Of a stretch of DNA of 64,000 nucleotides, positions 11,353-23,479 are shown one piece after another. This DNA is from Diphasiastrum complanatum. Lineage: Eukaryota > Streptophyta > Lycopodiopsida > Lycopodiales > Lycopodiaceae. Within the stretch, counting starts at the first letter, position 1, and each line of letters begins with the position of its first letter. The stretch is from the NCBI GenBank assembly GCA_029204225.1, contig CM055106.1, forward strand, positions 9,410,274-9,474,273. The letters run 5' to 3'. The position numbers and the translations under genes are program-made. The notes beneath the pieces are model-generated. The model made no database searches. It was not told where the DNA came from and saw nothing but the letters and a program-made list of their open reading frames with translations.

Positions 11353-11716
11353 CCATGCTATGCTAACCCAAGTAACCCTTACAGAGCAAGGTGTGTCATG
11401 CACTATTGTCCATACTCCTGAGCATATCCATGCTTCCTAGTTGTATCTCACCAAAGGTCTAAAGTAACACTTAACATAGTAGGGTACAGTAATGCCATGA
11501 TTGTTATATAGAAATCATATAACAACCATGGTATGGGGACATTGCTTTGGATAGACATGATTAGTTATTTAGTAAGTGATTTCCAATGTCTTTATTAGGT
11601 ACTAGGGCAGATCCGTGCCATTCTAGCCCTTTCGTAAAAACAACATATCTTACGCATTTCCATGTTGTCTAAGACCGTCCTATTGGAGTTCTTATTATTT
11701 GGTTTTTGACAAAGAT
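11353..11716. other. Unassigned non-coding stretch
   Basis: Nothing recognisable as a gene or repeat. It lies where the protease and pol of the adjacent minus-strand copia should be. Confidence 0.3.
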
Positions 11717-12361
11717 TTAGTAGCTTTGTTTTTTGGATGTAGTATCTTTTTTTAGTTCGTGTCTTTTAAAGTATGTTGAGGAGACTAAGATATTAGAATA
11801 AACAACATTGCATAGTTTCTTCTTGTTTGTATTTGTAGAATCCATACAAGAAACGATAATGAGAAGACATACCTGAATGCTTGTAGAAGAGGCTTCTTGG
11901 GGCTCAGGTAGACTCAATAATAGAGTCATGAGTGCATCAGAATATTCTATGACTGAGCCAGTTGCAGTCATCTTCTCCATAAGATTTTTGAAAGTGTTGA
12001 GATGACTCGAAACACTATCTGCATCAGACATTCTAAGAGTAAAGAATTTCTTTCTCAGATGAAGCTTGAAAGTTGTCATAGAGAGTGCTAGGATGTCCCA
12101 TGCATCCTTAGTTGTTTGAACAACACGTATGTGGCTAATTTGAGTATCTTTGATGTTGAGGGTGATCATGTCAAATGCTTTGCCATCTCTCAGTTTTCAC
12201 TTGGTGATGATGGCTACATCACCTTCTAGTTTGAGCTCTGTGCCATCAACGATGTCCCACAGTTCTTTGGCTAGAAGTATAACCTTCATCTTGAATTTTC
12301 AGAGATGGTAGTTATCTCCATCGAGTTTGTTAATGAGAGATGAACTAGATGACGGATCCAT
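11717..12361 (-). pseudogene. Tork-like copia gag (Copia-3 type)
   Basis: It starts at ATG 12361 with MDPSSSSSLINKLDGDNYHL, a standard copia Gag N-terminus. It continues through KELWDIVDGTELKLEGD, TTKDAWDIL, LHLRKKFFTLRMSDADSV and MTLLLSLPEP, the capsid-like UBN2-type region. In-frame stops occur in the first 60 codons (after DNYHL and after VAIITK). The longest open part is 12169-11717. The zinc knuckle and pol are missing on the left. A related N-terminal fragment lies at 33690-33905. Confidence 0.8.
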
Positions 12362-12490
12362 TCTGGTTGGACTAGATCGTTGGTAGAAATAACGATTGTC
12401 AGAATAATGTTGGATGCGCGTTTGCTAGAAGATGTCTTTATAGAAACAAGACTGATAATCCACAGTAGTAATGTAGATTACTGAAATGCC

Positions 12491-12503
12491 CGCTCTGATA
12501 CCA
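12491..12503 (-). other. Primer-binding site of Copia-3
   Basis: The minus strand reads TGGTATCAGAGCG next to an LTR end, matching the 3' end of initiator Met-tRNA as in most plant copia elements. Confidence 0.8.
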
Positions 12504-12894
12504 TGTCATAAAATCGAGGGTGTGTGAGCGGCAGCAGAAGCTCGAGGATTGAGCGTGGTGTGTAGGAATGGAAACGCAACAGTTAGTAGTAGAAATATAT
12601 CAACAGTGAGTACAATAGCTTGAAGTAATAACGTCAGCTTGTTGAGTACGATAACGCTGGCTACAAATAACTCTAATTGAAAGAGAAATTCAATTAACAC
12701 TTACATATCTTGATTCAGCTAGTATATATATTTACAAGTGTCGAGAGACAAATATCTTACAAGCTTTTAATGCTATTTATGCTAGTCTTTGCATATGTAC
12801 AAAGTTGGTACCGTTAACCGCCTTTGGGATATTTGGTTGTCTAGCTGTTTTAGGGTTGCTGATAAGTTGGCGACCTCGGTCAGCCAATGTAGCA
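12504..12894 (-). mobile_element. 5' LTR of the minus-strand Copia-3
   Basis: The inner end is well placed: TGTCATAAAA (CA on the minus strand) abuts the primer-binding site. The outer end is uncertain. AGCA at 12891-12894, just before a minisatellite, is one candidate, but the LTR could extend into the array. No second LTR is present to confirm length. Confidence 0.5.
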
Positions 12895-13425
12895 GAAATG
12901 CGAAAAAGTCAAAAAACCCGAAGGTGGTCTTAGATTGAAGGTATGCAACTCTTGAAGGTGCCCTTAGACTAAAGGTATGTAAATCCCTAAGGCACCCTTA
13001 GATTTAAGGTAGGGAAGAAGACAAAAAAGGCAAAAAAACCGAAAAAGTGTCTTAGACTAAAGGCAGCGAAGGAGGCGAAGGTGCCTTAGATTAAATATAG
13101 TGAAAAACAGAAGGTGCCTTAAATTTAAGACAACAAAAAAGGCGAAAAAGACGAAAAGTGCCTTAGACTAAAGGCGGCAAAGAAGGCGAAGGTGCCTTAG
13201 ACTAAAGACGACGAAGAAGATGAAGGTGCCTTAGACTAAAGGCAGCGAAAAACTGAAGGTGCCTTAGCTTTAAGGCAGTAGAAAAAACCGAAAAAGCCGA
13301 AGGTGTCTTAAAAATGGTGTCTAAGGCATTCTGGCCACTTGGCCGGAGTGTCGCATTTCGCTAAGGTGCGAAAAAGACGAAGATGCCTAAAAAATTGTTG
13401 AGGCAAAAAAAAGGAAAAATTTGAA
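12895..13425. repeat. Hairpin-forming minisatellite
   Basis: About ten degenerate units of roughly 30-50 bp built on GGTGCCTTAGACTAAAGGC. The core is itself an inverted repeat (GCCTT...AAGGC) separated by A/G-rich GAAAAAG/GCGAAGAAG spacers. The array is bracketed by AAATGCGAAAAAG (about 12897) and GCATTTCGCTAAGGTGCGAAAAAG (about 13350-13373). No coding potential. Confidence 0.8.
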
Positions 13426-13444
13426 GGTCCAAAAACATGAAGTC

Positions 13445-15047
13445 GGCCTTTGATTTTTCAGGATGCTCATTACTTGAACGATTTATCTAAGGCTGAGCAT
13501 AAAAAATCTAACATCCATATCCAAGATCTAATATCAAGATTCGTCATCCATAATTGGAGCTTGTGCACTCGGATGTCCATTTCTCATGTTCTAAAATCAA
13601 GGGAGGAGCTACTTGCTTTGTCAACTTTATTGATGATTATAAAAGATTTACATGGTAACTGTATCTCTTATCTTCTAAAGCTATGGTGTTTGATCATTTT
13701 CTCAAGTTCAAAGCTCTTGTTGAAAAGCAATACTCTTTCAAGCTCAAATCTTTGAGATGTGATGGTGGTGGAGAGTATATCTCCAACAAGTTTCATGACT
13801 TTTGTGAGCAAGAAAGAATCAAAAGAGAATTTCCTTGTGCTTATTCCCCTCAACAAAATGGGGTGGCTGAGAGAAAGAATAGAGATTTATGTAATTGTGC
13901 AAAGGCTCTAATAATTGAAGCATCCCTTCGAATTCCTAAGGATTTTGGGGGAGAGGCAATCAACCGTGTGCCAATTATCTTTGCAATAGACTCCCTCATC
14001 TTGCTATTTGGAAAGACACCTTATGAGATGATGCATAAAGAGAAGCCTAAGGTTGATCACCTTAGAATCTTTGGATGTATTTGCTTTGTTCATGTGTCTT
14101 TGGAGACTAGGAAGAAAGATGATCCTAGCTCCATCAAAGGTGTTATGATTGGATATTCATCTATAAATAAAGCTTATAGAGTTTCTATACTCTCTACTAA
14201 CAAAGTTATTGAAAGTAGAGATGTGATTTTTCATGAAGACCAAAAGATCATTTTGGATGGAGCCGAGATCAATATTGAAGAAAACCAAGATATGATGGGG
14301 TCGAGGCTTGAGGGGGAGCACCTTCAAGCAGAATATCCATGAGAGATAGGTATGAGCCCAAGAGGCTCTCTTATGTGGACAAAGGCAAGTAAGTAGATGT
14401 TGAATCCACCAATTATGCATTTTTATCTCTCATGAAGAGCCTAAAAGTGTCCAAGATGCACTCCAATCAAAAGAGTGGTATGAAGCTATGGCAAAGGAGT
14501 ATGATGTTTTGAATACCAACAACACTTGGGAGCTAGTGGATTCACCTACCAACCAGCACATTATTGGATGCAAGTGGGTGTTTAGAATCAAGTACAACAA
14601 TGATGGTCCTATCAACAAGATCAAGGCAAGGCTTTGTGCAAGAGGATGTGCTCAAATCCAAGGACTTGACTATGAAGACAACTTTGCACCCATTGCAAAG
14701 ATGGTGACTATAAGAAACATCATCTCTATTGCATGCTACTTCAAGTGAAAGATGTTCCAACTTGATTTTTCTAATGCTTTTCTTAATGGATATCTTGAGG
14801 AGGAGATATATATGGAGCAACCACAAGGCTTTATCAAGCAAGGTGAAGAATCCAAGGTTTGACTACTCTTCAAAAGCTTATATGGGCTCAAACAAGCTCC
14901 AATATCATGGTATGCAAGGCTCAACTCATATCTCATCTCACTTGCATTTGTTCTAAGTGACTATGATCCATCTATGTGCATAAAGTTTGTAAATAGTGAT
15001 CTTGTCATTCTCATCATCTATGTAGATGACATCATCTTATGTGGAAG
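13445..15047 (+). pseudogene. Copia-2 type integrase and RT, truncated
   Basis: The integrase core is readable from about 13560: HSDVHFS (first Asp), FVNFIDDYKRFTW, RCDGGGEYIS (second Asp) and QQNGVAERKN (catalytic Glu). Then come the GKTPYEMM and VFGCICFVH region and VIESRDVIFHED. After a stop near 14342 the linker and RT follow: SKEWYEAMAKEYD, NNTWELVDSP, GCKWVFRIKY, FAPIAKMVTI, LDFSNAFLNGYLEEEIYM, LYGLKQAP and IIYVDDIIL. Stops interrupt at several points (after FTW, near 14750 and near 14862). The RT ends just after YVDDIILCGS, where an LTR-like element starts at 15048. It is close in sequence to 35.3-37.7 kb. Confidence 0.85.
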
Positions 15048-15385
15048 TGTTGTCCGATCTGGAGACAACATGGAATATTCAAAAATATGGCAAGAGGCTC
15101 CTGCAATATCACCCAAACACTACATAAACAGAGTACAGAGTCAAAAATATTAGAAAGAGGTGACTAGTTGGCATTTTGTGTGTGTGTGAGTCCAACATTG
15201 GGCCTAAGGCTAATAAGTGTCATGGAGCACAAGTATCAATTAAATAGACTTGGCTTTTGTAAAGTTCCTGAGTTAGGAAACACAACTTGTTCTCAAGAAA
15301 CACAAAGTGATATTGACGGTCAAGATCGTGATCTTGATTGAACTTCAGTAGCCAATCAGAGTGAAGGAGGCTCACTTCTCAAATC

Positions 15386-15392
15386 TATAAAA
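15386..15392 (+). promoter_or_regulatory. TATA box in the 970-bp LTR
   Basis: TATAAAA in CTATAAAAGGGAGCC, about 75 bp before the microsatellite. A strong plant TATA context. The LTR assignment is tentative. Confidence 0.55.
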
Positions 15393-15462
15393 GGGAGCCA
15401 TTTCCTTTGCATTTGATCATCTTCCTATCTATTCTAATAAAACTCTATCATTTTCACTTTTG

Positions 15463-15634
<172 letters not shown>

Positions 15635-16017
15635 TAAGAACATCATGGATTGATTATTAAGATCCATAGGTAGGCTTTCTTTCATTATTCACCTCCCTTG
15701 AAAAAATCAACCTCCTGAGGAGAAGATCTAGGGCCAAGGATGCCTAGATAAGCACAAACAAATCAAAACAAGAAAAAGACCAAAAAGAGAAGAAGAAAGA
15801 TGAAGAACGCACAAATCTAGGCTATTCCATGATCAGATCCTAAACTAAGATTGACAACCTTAGCAAGCCTAGATTCCCAATCCTAGTTTCTCATTTACCC
15901 TCTTTCCATTGGATCGAAGCCCAGTACTACAAGCGATACTCACCCGATTTGAGATCTAAAACCACTTCTTTGCCTTCTAGATCCGACCGATTAGGGAGGC
16001 AAGAAAAGGGTCCAACA

Positions 16018-16968
16018 ATTTTTTGGCGACGTTTCTAAACAGTCTTAGGAGTGGATTTTTTGTTTGTATTTTTCTGTTATTTTCTCTTTTGACAAGTTTA
16101 TTATTTGCCCTACTGTATTTTTCCACTTTTCTATTGGTTTTATTTCTCGCCACTTTTCCAGATAGCAAGTTACTTGTCGATTGAAAAATCATGAGTTTTT
16201 GTCATTTTCTTTACTCTCCCATTTTACAGAGCTCTCTGCACAGACAGATCTCTCTAGACAGCTCGACGAGTAATGAGCCAATTACTCACCAATTTGATTT
16301 TTTTTTCTAATTTTTGTCCACTTAATTTACTCGCCATCTTCATAGAGTGCTTAGAGGCCTCATATCTAGCATCTTGCAGCTCGACGAATAATTAGCTGAT
16401 TACTTGCCAATTTGAATTTCTCACCCTTTTTAATTTTCTAGTCTTTTTCTATTATTTGCCAACTAAGATTTCTCGCATTTTTTGAGTATCATTACTTGTC
16501 GTTCATACAATATCTAGTACAATGCTGGATCTACTATCTAGTAGACTAGCGAATAAAGATCTGATTTCTTGCCTCGTTGACCTCCATTACTCACCATCAG
16601 TCATTTCTCGCCAACCATCCACTGTAATTACTCACCACTTCACCCACAATCATTTCTCGTCATTCTCTCTAACATATTTACTCTCTTGTATTAGTCGTCA
16701 ATTTGAATATCTTTTCTTTTGCTTGTTATTTTTTACTCACCACATTTCAGTAGGAAGTACATGGTGGATTCTATCAGAGGACAACTCGGCGAGTAAAGTT
16801 GATTACGAGTGCCTATTACTCGCCATTACTCGCCCACTGCTCAAAAAAAAATATTCTTACAAATTTAATTTTTTTTAAAAAAAATTATTGCAATTGCTAC
16901 TGAATTGACTTCCGAAATACTTGTTTGATCCTATAGAAGTCATATAGTTTAGTGTTGGGGGCCAACGC
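16018..16968 (+). other. Non-coding region with recurring TTACTCGCC
   Basis: It follows the probable LTR and may be its element's leader. TTACTCGCC, TTACTCACC, TTTCTCGCC and the complementary GGCGAGTAA or GACGAGTAA occur more than a dozen times between about 16140 and 16830. There is no coding frame I can support. Confidence 0.55.
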
Positions 16969-17166
16969 TACCATTTACACCGCCATAATGTTCACTTTTT
17001 TGCCATCTCCATTTCATATAACCTTCATCTTGTTCATCTGTTATATCCATCTCTTGGATCCATCTGCTACCATTTACACCGTCACAATGTTCACTTTTTT
17101 ACCATCTCCATTTCATATAGCCTTCATCTTGTTCATCTGTTATCTTCATCTCTTGGGTCCATCTGC
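16969..17166. repeat. Two tandem 99-bp units
   Basis: TACCATTTACACCG... begins at 16969 and again at 17068 with few mismatches over 99 bp. A third unit starts at 17167 but is lost after a few bases. Confidence 0.85.
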
Positions 17167-17329
17167 TACATCCATCTATTACTCCACTTTTTGTTTTTTG
17201 AGTTGTTCATAATTTCCTCATCCATACTGATCAATTATTTATTTTTTATCATTAAAAAATAAAAAAACAAACAAACAAACAAACAAAAGTGGAACACTAC
17301 AGTTGTGTGCAACCCTTGAAGCAATTTCT
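17167..17329. repeat. AT-rich stretch with (AAAC)n
   Basis: A short (ACAA/AAAC)n run at about 17264-17286. Otherwise AT-rich without features. Confidence 0.7.
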
Positions 17330-17938
17330 TACATCAAGACTACACTGCATTCCAGCCATGACTACCGAGTTTGTTAGATTAGCTTCAATTTAGATGTTTC
17401 CTGATGAGAAAGTTTGGCAATACACCAGATGACTATACAATCTGGTGAAAGACAATGATCTACTGAGCCCAGAGACCATAATGTAGAGCTACTATATCAG
17501 ATTACTTGACAAGATCAAGTCTGGTATAAAGAAGTTCGCATCCTACACTTTATTGACACAAATTTTTCAAGATGCGGTCATTATGGAAAATCTTATCTTA
17601 AGAAAGAGATTAAATCACTCATGTAACAATATCAGATGGAAAATCTGAAAAATCTGAAAGTTCAAGCAGACAAGAGATGAAGGCTATGAATCATGTGGGA
17701 GTGCAACAGAGGCAAGTGAATCAGGTGCAACAAGTGACTATGAACCTAATACTTCAAGTTCCTACTGTCATCAAACTCGGGCTTGCAAGGCAAAGTTTAT
17801 TGAGAAGGACCAATGTACCTACTGCTTTGATGATCATCCAAATACAAAATGTCCAATAAAAAATTCATGCTTCTTACAAAGACAAAATGCAGAGCAACAA
17901 ATTCGACAGCAAGATCTAGCGGTTCAAAGGTAAAAGAC
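17330..17938 (+). pseudogene. Gag-like protein fragment, family U, copy 1
   Basis: Readable blocks are FPDEKVWQYTR, LYNLVKDNDLLSPETIM, LLDKIKSGIKKFASYTLL and FQDAVIMENLIL. After a frameshift come EPNTSSSYCHQTRACKAKFI and the knuckle EKDQCTYCFDDHPNTKCP (Cys/His core 17814-17852, spacing CX2CX3HX4C), ending NAEQQIRQQDLAVQR. The first part has the shape of a retrotransposon capsid domain (short helices, a 'dY...l..Lv' pattern). The knuckle has three rather than four residues before His. The same series occurs inverted at 26343-27560. A decayed copia pol follows within about 60 bp but lacks protease and integrase, so the link between them is unproven. Stops make this copy inactive. Confidence 0.55.
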
Positions 17939-17999
17939 AGAATCAAGCCGGCAAGGAGCTCATCAAGCGGATGGATGTGCTCCATCTAAATCACGAGTA

Positions 18000-19190
18000 T
18001 CATGGCATGTAAGAGGTAGTTGACCTTCTTGAGGATAAGAAGTCCATTGGCAATAAGTGAGTACTCAAAACCAAGTGTAGTGCAGGTGGGACTTTCGCCC
18101 AACAAAAGACAAGGCTTGCATGGTTATTGCATTTGTGGCAACGTTTGGATGGAGCCTACACCAAATGTATGTACATCCAACATTTCTTAATGGAGGACTT
18201 GAAGATGAGGTCTAGATACTATAACCAAGACAAAGTCAAGAAGACAAGGTATGAAAATCGAAGAAAGATTTATATGGATTGAAACAACTATCTCTATAAT
18301 GGTATAGCCATTTTGATGAGTATCTTCCATTGAAGGGCTTTTTATGTATCTATCAAGTCTTTAACCTTTATTTCTTTTTTCATGATCCTAGTATCATTCA
18401 GATGTGATGTGTGGTAATTACAAACAACAATGTGAAACATTGATGCTTTAAAGAGAGATTTGTACCCACTTTGACGTGACAGACCTAGGTCTTATGCATA
18501 ACTATCTAGGCACATAGGTTTAGTAGAAGAAGGATGGCATTGCACCAACATACACAACGTGTGTCTTGAAATTTTCAAGTAAATCAAAATGAGTGATTGC
18601 AAACCAATTTCTTCACCAATTGAAGTGGGGAATTTTGGTTGCTTGCTTAATCTACCTCACTACCACACGCTTTGATTTCAATTATGTTGTTAGTCTAGTA
18701 AGCTACTTTTGGACAATTCTGAGAGAAATACATTGGAAGGCAACAAAGAGAATCTCCTTCTCTATGTGAAAGACACAACAACATATGGCTTGGATTATGG
18801 GAGACAATGGAATATGTTGATGCTATAAGGATTTGTAGATGCAAATTAGGCTAAGAATATAGATAGAAAGTCTACTACATGTTATTTCTTTCACAATGGA
18901 AATGGTAGCTTCTTGTAGTCAAGCAAGTAGCAAGAGATAATTGTCCTATCTATTACTGAAACCAAATACAAAGCGATATACTCAACAACGCATGAGGTTT
19001 GCTACGTAGGGTAATAGAGGACATTGGGTTCACATAGGATAAGCCTGCAATAATTAGGAGTAAGTCAAGGTGGCATACAACTAGCGAAGAATTCTATATT
19101 CCATGCATGCACTAAGCATACAAAGATTAAGTATCATTTCATTAAAGAAATGCTTTTATTTAGAGAAATTAACTAGCTAATACTTTTACA
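18000..19190 (+). pseudogene. Heavily decayed copia RT and RNase H
   Basis: Recognisable pieces in shifting frames are VDLLEDKKSIGNK, FLNGGLEDEV, DLYGLKQLSL, WYSHFDEYLPLKGF and DLGLMHNYLG. An RNase H tail follows (RSKSRWHTTSEEF, then a region matching H(A/T)R(T/S)KHI..(Y/H)HF). YVDD is not found. Very many stops. It is older than the other copia copies here. Confidence 0.65.
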
Positions 19191-20739
19191 AAAAAAAATT
19201 AATCCTAGATAAATCTGAGTCTTGGAAAAAACTTAGAATTTGACTTTCCACTTGGCATACGATAATTAATAGTTTTATGATTATTATTATCTATACATGT
19301 CACTATACTTTTTGCCACGTTAATGACATGTAGGTTCTACAACTTGGGACAATTGTCCCATAATGGAGACTGTTGCACCATATAGTGGTATCCCCCAAAA
19401 ATATCATGGGCTATATGTACTTCTTTTCTAGTTCATGTAAATAAGTTGACTTTTGGAGTTCTATATTCAGTTGAAGCTCATTGATATCCAAGCTATGGTG
19501 ATTGTTAGCTCTTTGATCTATAACATACTTGTGTACTCTATATGTGACTATAACTTCCACAATTTATGCATACACAAGCAAATGCCCAAGTAGTGCTTCA
19601 TATTAACTTTTTGTCACTTACAATGTGCAGGCTAGAAAAGCACTTTCACGTGTTTACATGTCAGGAAGCTCAACACTACCTTAGCGGGCTTCCACAATTT
19701 GGACTACTTGAATGTCAATGCGCAACAACTCTTAAGGTGTTGTGAAATGCTCATTGCATAAAGTCAACATGGTTATTATTTGCAATGAGAGTCTTCAAAA
19801 CTTAATTAGAAGTATGATTTACCTTAAATAAGCTTCTACCAAACACAAATTCTACATGATTTACAACCAGTTTATGCATATATATGTGCAAGAGGGTTGA
19901 TTATACCTAAGGAGCAATTTTTGACAATATGAATATGGCAGTCAAATCTCTCTTTATTTTTTTTTATTTTTTTTGTGAATGTTCTTTAGGTACATGTTTG
20001 ACAATCATTTTGATGTTTTCTTTCTCAAATAGCTCGATATTGTCCTTTGTTGTGAAGGCTATTCTTTCTATCAAGGCAAACTTTTGATTTCTTTTGGTTT
20101 GACAACAATGTTGATACTTTTGTAGGACCACTTCTATATTTTTCATGGTAGCAAAAATGCTTCAATTTAAATCATTTAATTTTCACTGAGTGTTTAGTGC
20201 GGTAATTGTTTTAACTCTTGAACCAATAAAGATATAGCAACTTCCTTGCTAAAGTTTTAGTGTGCAATTAATTTGTGATTTCATATTACGTCATATCAAT
20301 AGCAATGTGTTGGAGTTCATGTGAAAATTATGCAAAATTTAGCTTGATGATTTTACATTTTGATGTACATATGTAAATAACACATGTGTGGAGCATGTTC
20401 CCACATGTGAGTAGTAGGCCTATTTGCATTAGTTAATTTATGCCATAGAATAGCTTGTTTTACAAAGCTATGTGAAACTAGACATTGAAATCTAGTCATG
20501 TAGAAGCATGCCAAGTGTCATCATGAAGTTGGGCTTCAATCTCCTCATGACTTGTACAAATCAAAAGCATCATTAGGCATAGGTATTTGGGTCAGGACTT
20601 CTAGCTCAATCAAAGTTCAACACGTGTCCTATTTTGTAGGGGTACAAAAGCGAAAGTGGTGGACCTTGAAGAAATTGAAGGTTTCTAATGTCAAAGCCTT
20701 TGTATCTTGTCACCAGTCTGCATAAATACACGCAAAAGC
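19191..20739. other. Unassigned AT-rich stretch
   Basis: No coding frame or structured repeat is supported. Positions 20380-20410 (ACACATGTGTGG...CCACATGTG) resemble the CACATGTG variants in nearby LTRs. Part may be a decayed 3' LTR of the preceding copia. Confidence 0.3.
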
Positions 20740-21027
20740 CCAACAGGCTTTGGCCGCAATCACACCGCAAAGGCACCGCAGGAGTCTAGCCTAATATCGT
20801 GGTCAAAACCGTAATGCACCACATACTACCAGGATATTGGCAAGGCTCCGCCTACCACACCGCAAGAACCGCAAAATGCGGTTACATACGTTCTCAAGTT
20901 ACAAAGTGAACAAACCAAAAGACCACTGCAAGTCATTACTTGCGGTCAACATTACCCCCGAGGCACCGCAACCGCATCGTAAGAGTCCAGCCTACGGTCA
21001 GATTGGGAAGTGGCCTGACCGAAGGAC
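20740..21027 (+). repeat. ACCGCA-rich segment before an LTR
   Basis: It matches 25450-25700: both share GGCTCCGCCTACCACAC, AACCGCAAAATGCGG-like and ACTTGCGGT blocks and many ACCGCA units. At 25450 the same segment follows the RNase H end of the Copia-3 type element. This is therefore probably the tail of another copy ending at the LTR that starts at 21028. Confidence 0.6.
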
Positions 21028-21447
21028 TGTTAGAGTTAATGTTTACATTAGTATCCCTAATGTTATCATCTAGGTTAACTAGGATTTTTGGGCCATGCCT
21101 GCGTGCTAATTCCAGGGGCCCTTACCTATATTTAGTAAAAGTCAAGTTAGACTATAGTTAGACAAGTTTTGCTATAGATAGGTGTTGGTGCTTTTACCAT
21201 ATATAGAGACATTAATTAGGCAATTGCTTTTAGGTTGCTTCTGCTTTTGCTTTTTCTTTTTGCTTTTTGCTTTTCGACATAGACCAAAGTCTACAAGTAT
21301 GATGGGCACCCTACCTCATTTGTAATGGGACATAGTTGGAGTATGTCTCTTCATCATTAGTGTTCTCTCTCATGTATATGACTATTGTCTAACAACAATA
21401 GGAATCTTGTCTTGGGTTACTTGTATGATCAAGTCAGTTTTCTAACA
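21028..21447 (+). mobile_element. Copia-3 type LTR, 420 bp
   Basis: It starts TGTTAGA and ends TCTAACA, a perfect inverted repeat. It carries TATATA-like sequence (ACCATATATAGAG near 21200), and a primer-binding site follows directly. The matching 3' LTR is not found downstream in the window. Confidence 0.8.
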
Positions 21448-21460
21448 TGGTATCAGAGCA
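21448..21460 (+). other. Primer-binding site
   Basis: TGGTATCAGAGCA directly after the LTR end, the initiator Met-tRNA type. Confidence 0.85.
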
Positions 21461-23479
21461 AGGTTCAAGATTTGAGAGAACAAGGAGGTATTCCAATGGA
21501 TGGAATCAATTCACAAGGAATTGATTTGGCCATCATCTTCAAGGAGAAAAAAGGGTACAGGTGGTGTCCCTAGCCAGCTCTCAAGTTTGATCTTCAACTA
21601 CAATAGTGGCAGCTTTGTGGGAGAAGATCTGGTGTACAAGGGAAAAGAGTTCAGCTGTAAGAGGAGATTATGGAATCTTCCTCAAATTTCAAGTTGTTAT
21701 AGGACAACAAAGCGTGAAGACAATGTTGTTATCACAACGAGAATCTTTTAGGAGAAGATTGGATCGTCGGAGGGAACCTATAGGTTGGGCTGGACAGATC
21801 TATTGCAAATTGCAGGGCACAAGTGTTGAAGACAGATCACTGGTTGGCTACATGTTGGATCGCTACTTAACACCTGAGAGTTGGATCGCTAGAATCAGAT
21901 CATGGATGAGCTGGAATGCTAGCTGTATTAGATTCTATTGCCAACAGATCGATGCCTGGTCACTAGGATTAGATTGCTACTAAACTATTTCCTGAGTGAC
22001 TGAATCGCTGCTACAACATTGTTCGCTGAAACTGCAAACATGTTCGTTGTTGTTAGAATTGTAGACCTGCTCACTTTTGACAATGCATTGTCTACTGTAG
22101 TACTTTATCGCTGGAAACAGGCAGAGCACTGGAGATAGTTCTATGGAGACTAAGAAATGGATGGTTCAAGTTCGAGTAGGCTTGAATCAAGTTAGAATCA
22201 AGGGAATCTTAGATCACAAGGTAAAAAATCAAGGATCAAGTGAAATTTAGGACAAGAAGATTTGAACAGGGCTAAGTTCAAAGGACATGAGTTTAAAGGA
22301 AGGTCAAACATCTGAAGGACAAAATTCACAAGCAGAAAATTCGAATCAAGCAAAAGCTCGAAAGTGGAGACTTCAAAGGCCAAATAGTTTGGGTTGCATG
22401 CAAGGATGCATGCTATAGGCTGTGGTTAGTTACAAATTTCTAAGAGAAATTTGGAGCATACTCAAGTGGATCACTACAAATTGTCGATTATTGTTGGAAG
22501 TAATTGGATTACATGCAAAGAAGCATGGACATACACAGATTGCTAGGATGCAATGGCTGTGTCATGTAGTAGGAGATCACTAAGATTTAAAAAGGGAAAG
22601 AACCTTGATGCATGCTTAAGATCTTAGGAGTAAGGATTGGCAATACGACTAGGAGTTGTTTGCAATCATGTGCAAGGTAAAGAAGGGATTCACAATAGTA
22701 ATCAAAACAAGGTTCATCACAAAATGGAAGGGTTAACTCACAGGGAAAGAAAACTCTACATGAAACATAAGAGATGGTAGGGGAAGACATCGGTGATCAT
22801 GGTATTGCTGAAGCTACAGAAGCAGCTACCAATAAGCATACTGAAGGAAGGTTAACTTTAGATGTTCTAGGATTGACAAGTTTTTGTCGAGGTTGGAATC
22901 GACAAAGGTGCAAGCTCTTAAGATGGAGTTGCATGGGTAAATTGATATTCAAAAGGATTTTTTTCATAGTTTCTTATCATGGTGAATGATAAGTTCATTG
23001 TTACAAGTGACAGGTGTGGCAAGCTGTGTGGCAAGCTGTGTGGCAGACATTCTACGTTGTATTATTTTGGTTTCTATTCAAGTCATAGTAACTTGGTTAT
23101 GTTGTAGAAACTTTCTTGTCTATCTGAACTAGTATCACTTCAGATTTATGAGTAATCGAAGTAATTGCTTGTTGTGGTTGTCATGTAATTCCTCGATACC
23201 ATCCAAGTCATAGTTGATTGTTCATGTGGTGGTACTAAGTGAGATCAATTCTATTTTGAGTTGGAGAAAAGTTCTAGAATCTATCCAAGTTTATGTTCTG
23301 TCATGTGGTAGATTCTGTTATAAGATTGGGAAGCCAAGGTTGTTGATTAGCCATTGAAAATCAACAGTACAAGTTGTTTTTTAGCTTCAAGAAAAACAAC
23401 ATGGTTGAAGATGGACTTACACCAAGTTTGCATAGACAAAGTGTCAGAATAAATATCATGATGAAATGCTTTCTAGGTT
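21461..23479 (+). other. Unrecognised internal region of a Copia-3 type element
   Basis: It lies where gag, protease and the integrase core should be. I cannot recognise any gag or protease motif. The longest plus frame (21606-21983) has no family features. The region may be a replaced, non-autonomous type of internal sequence or simply too decayed to read. Confidence 0.4.
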
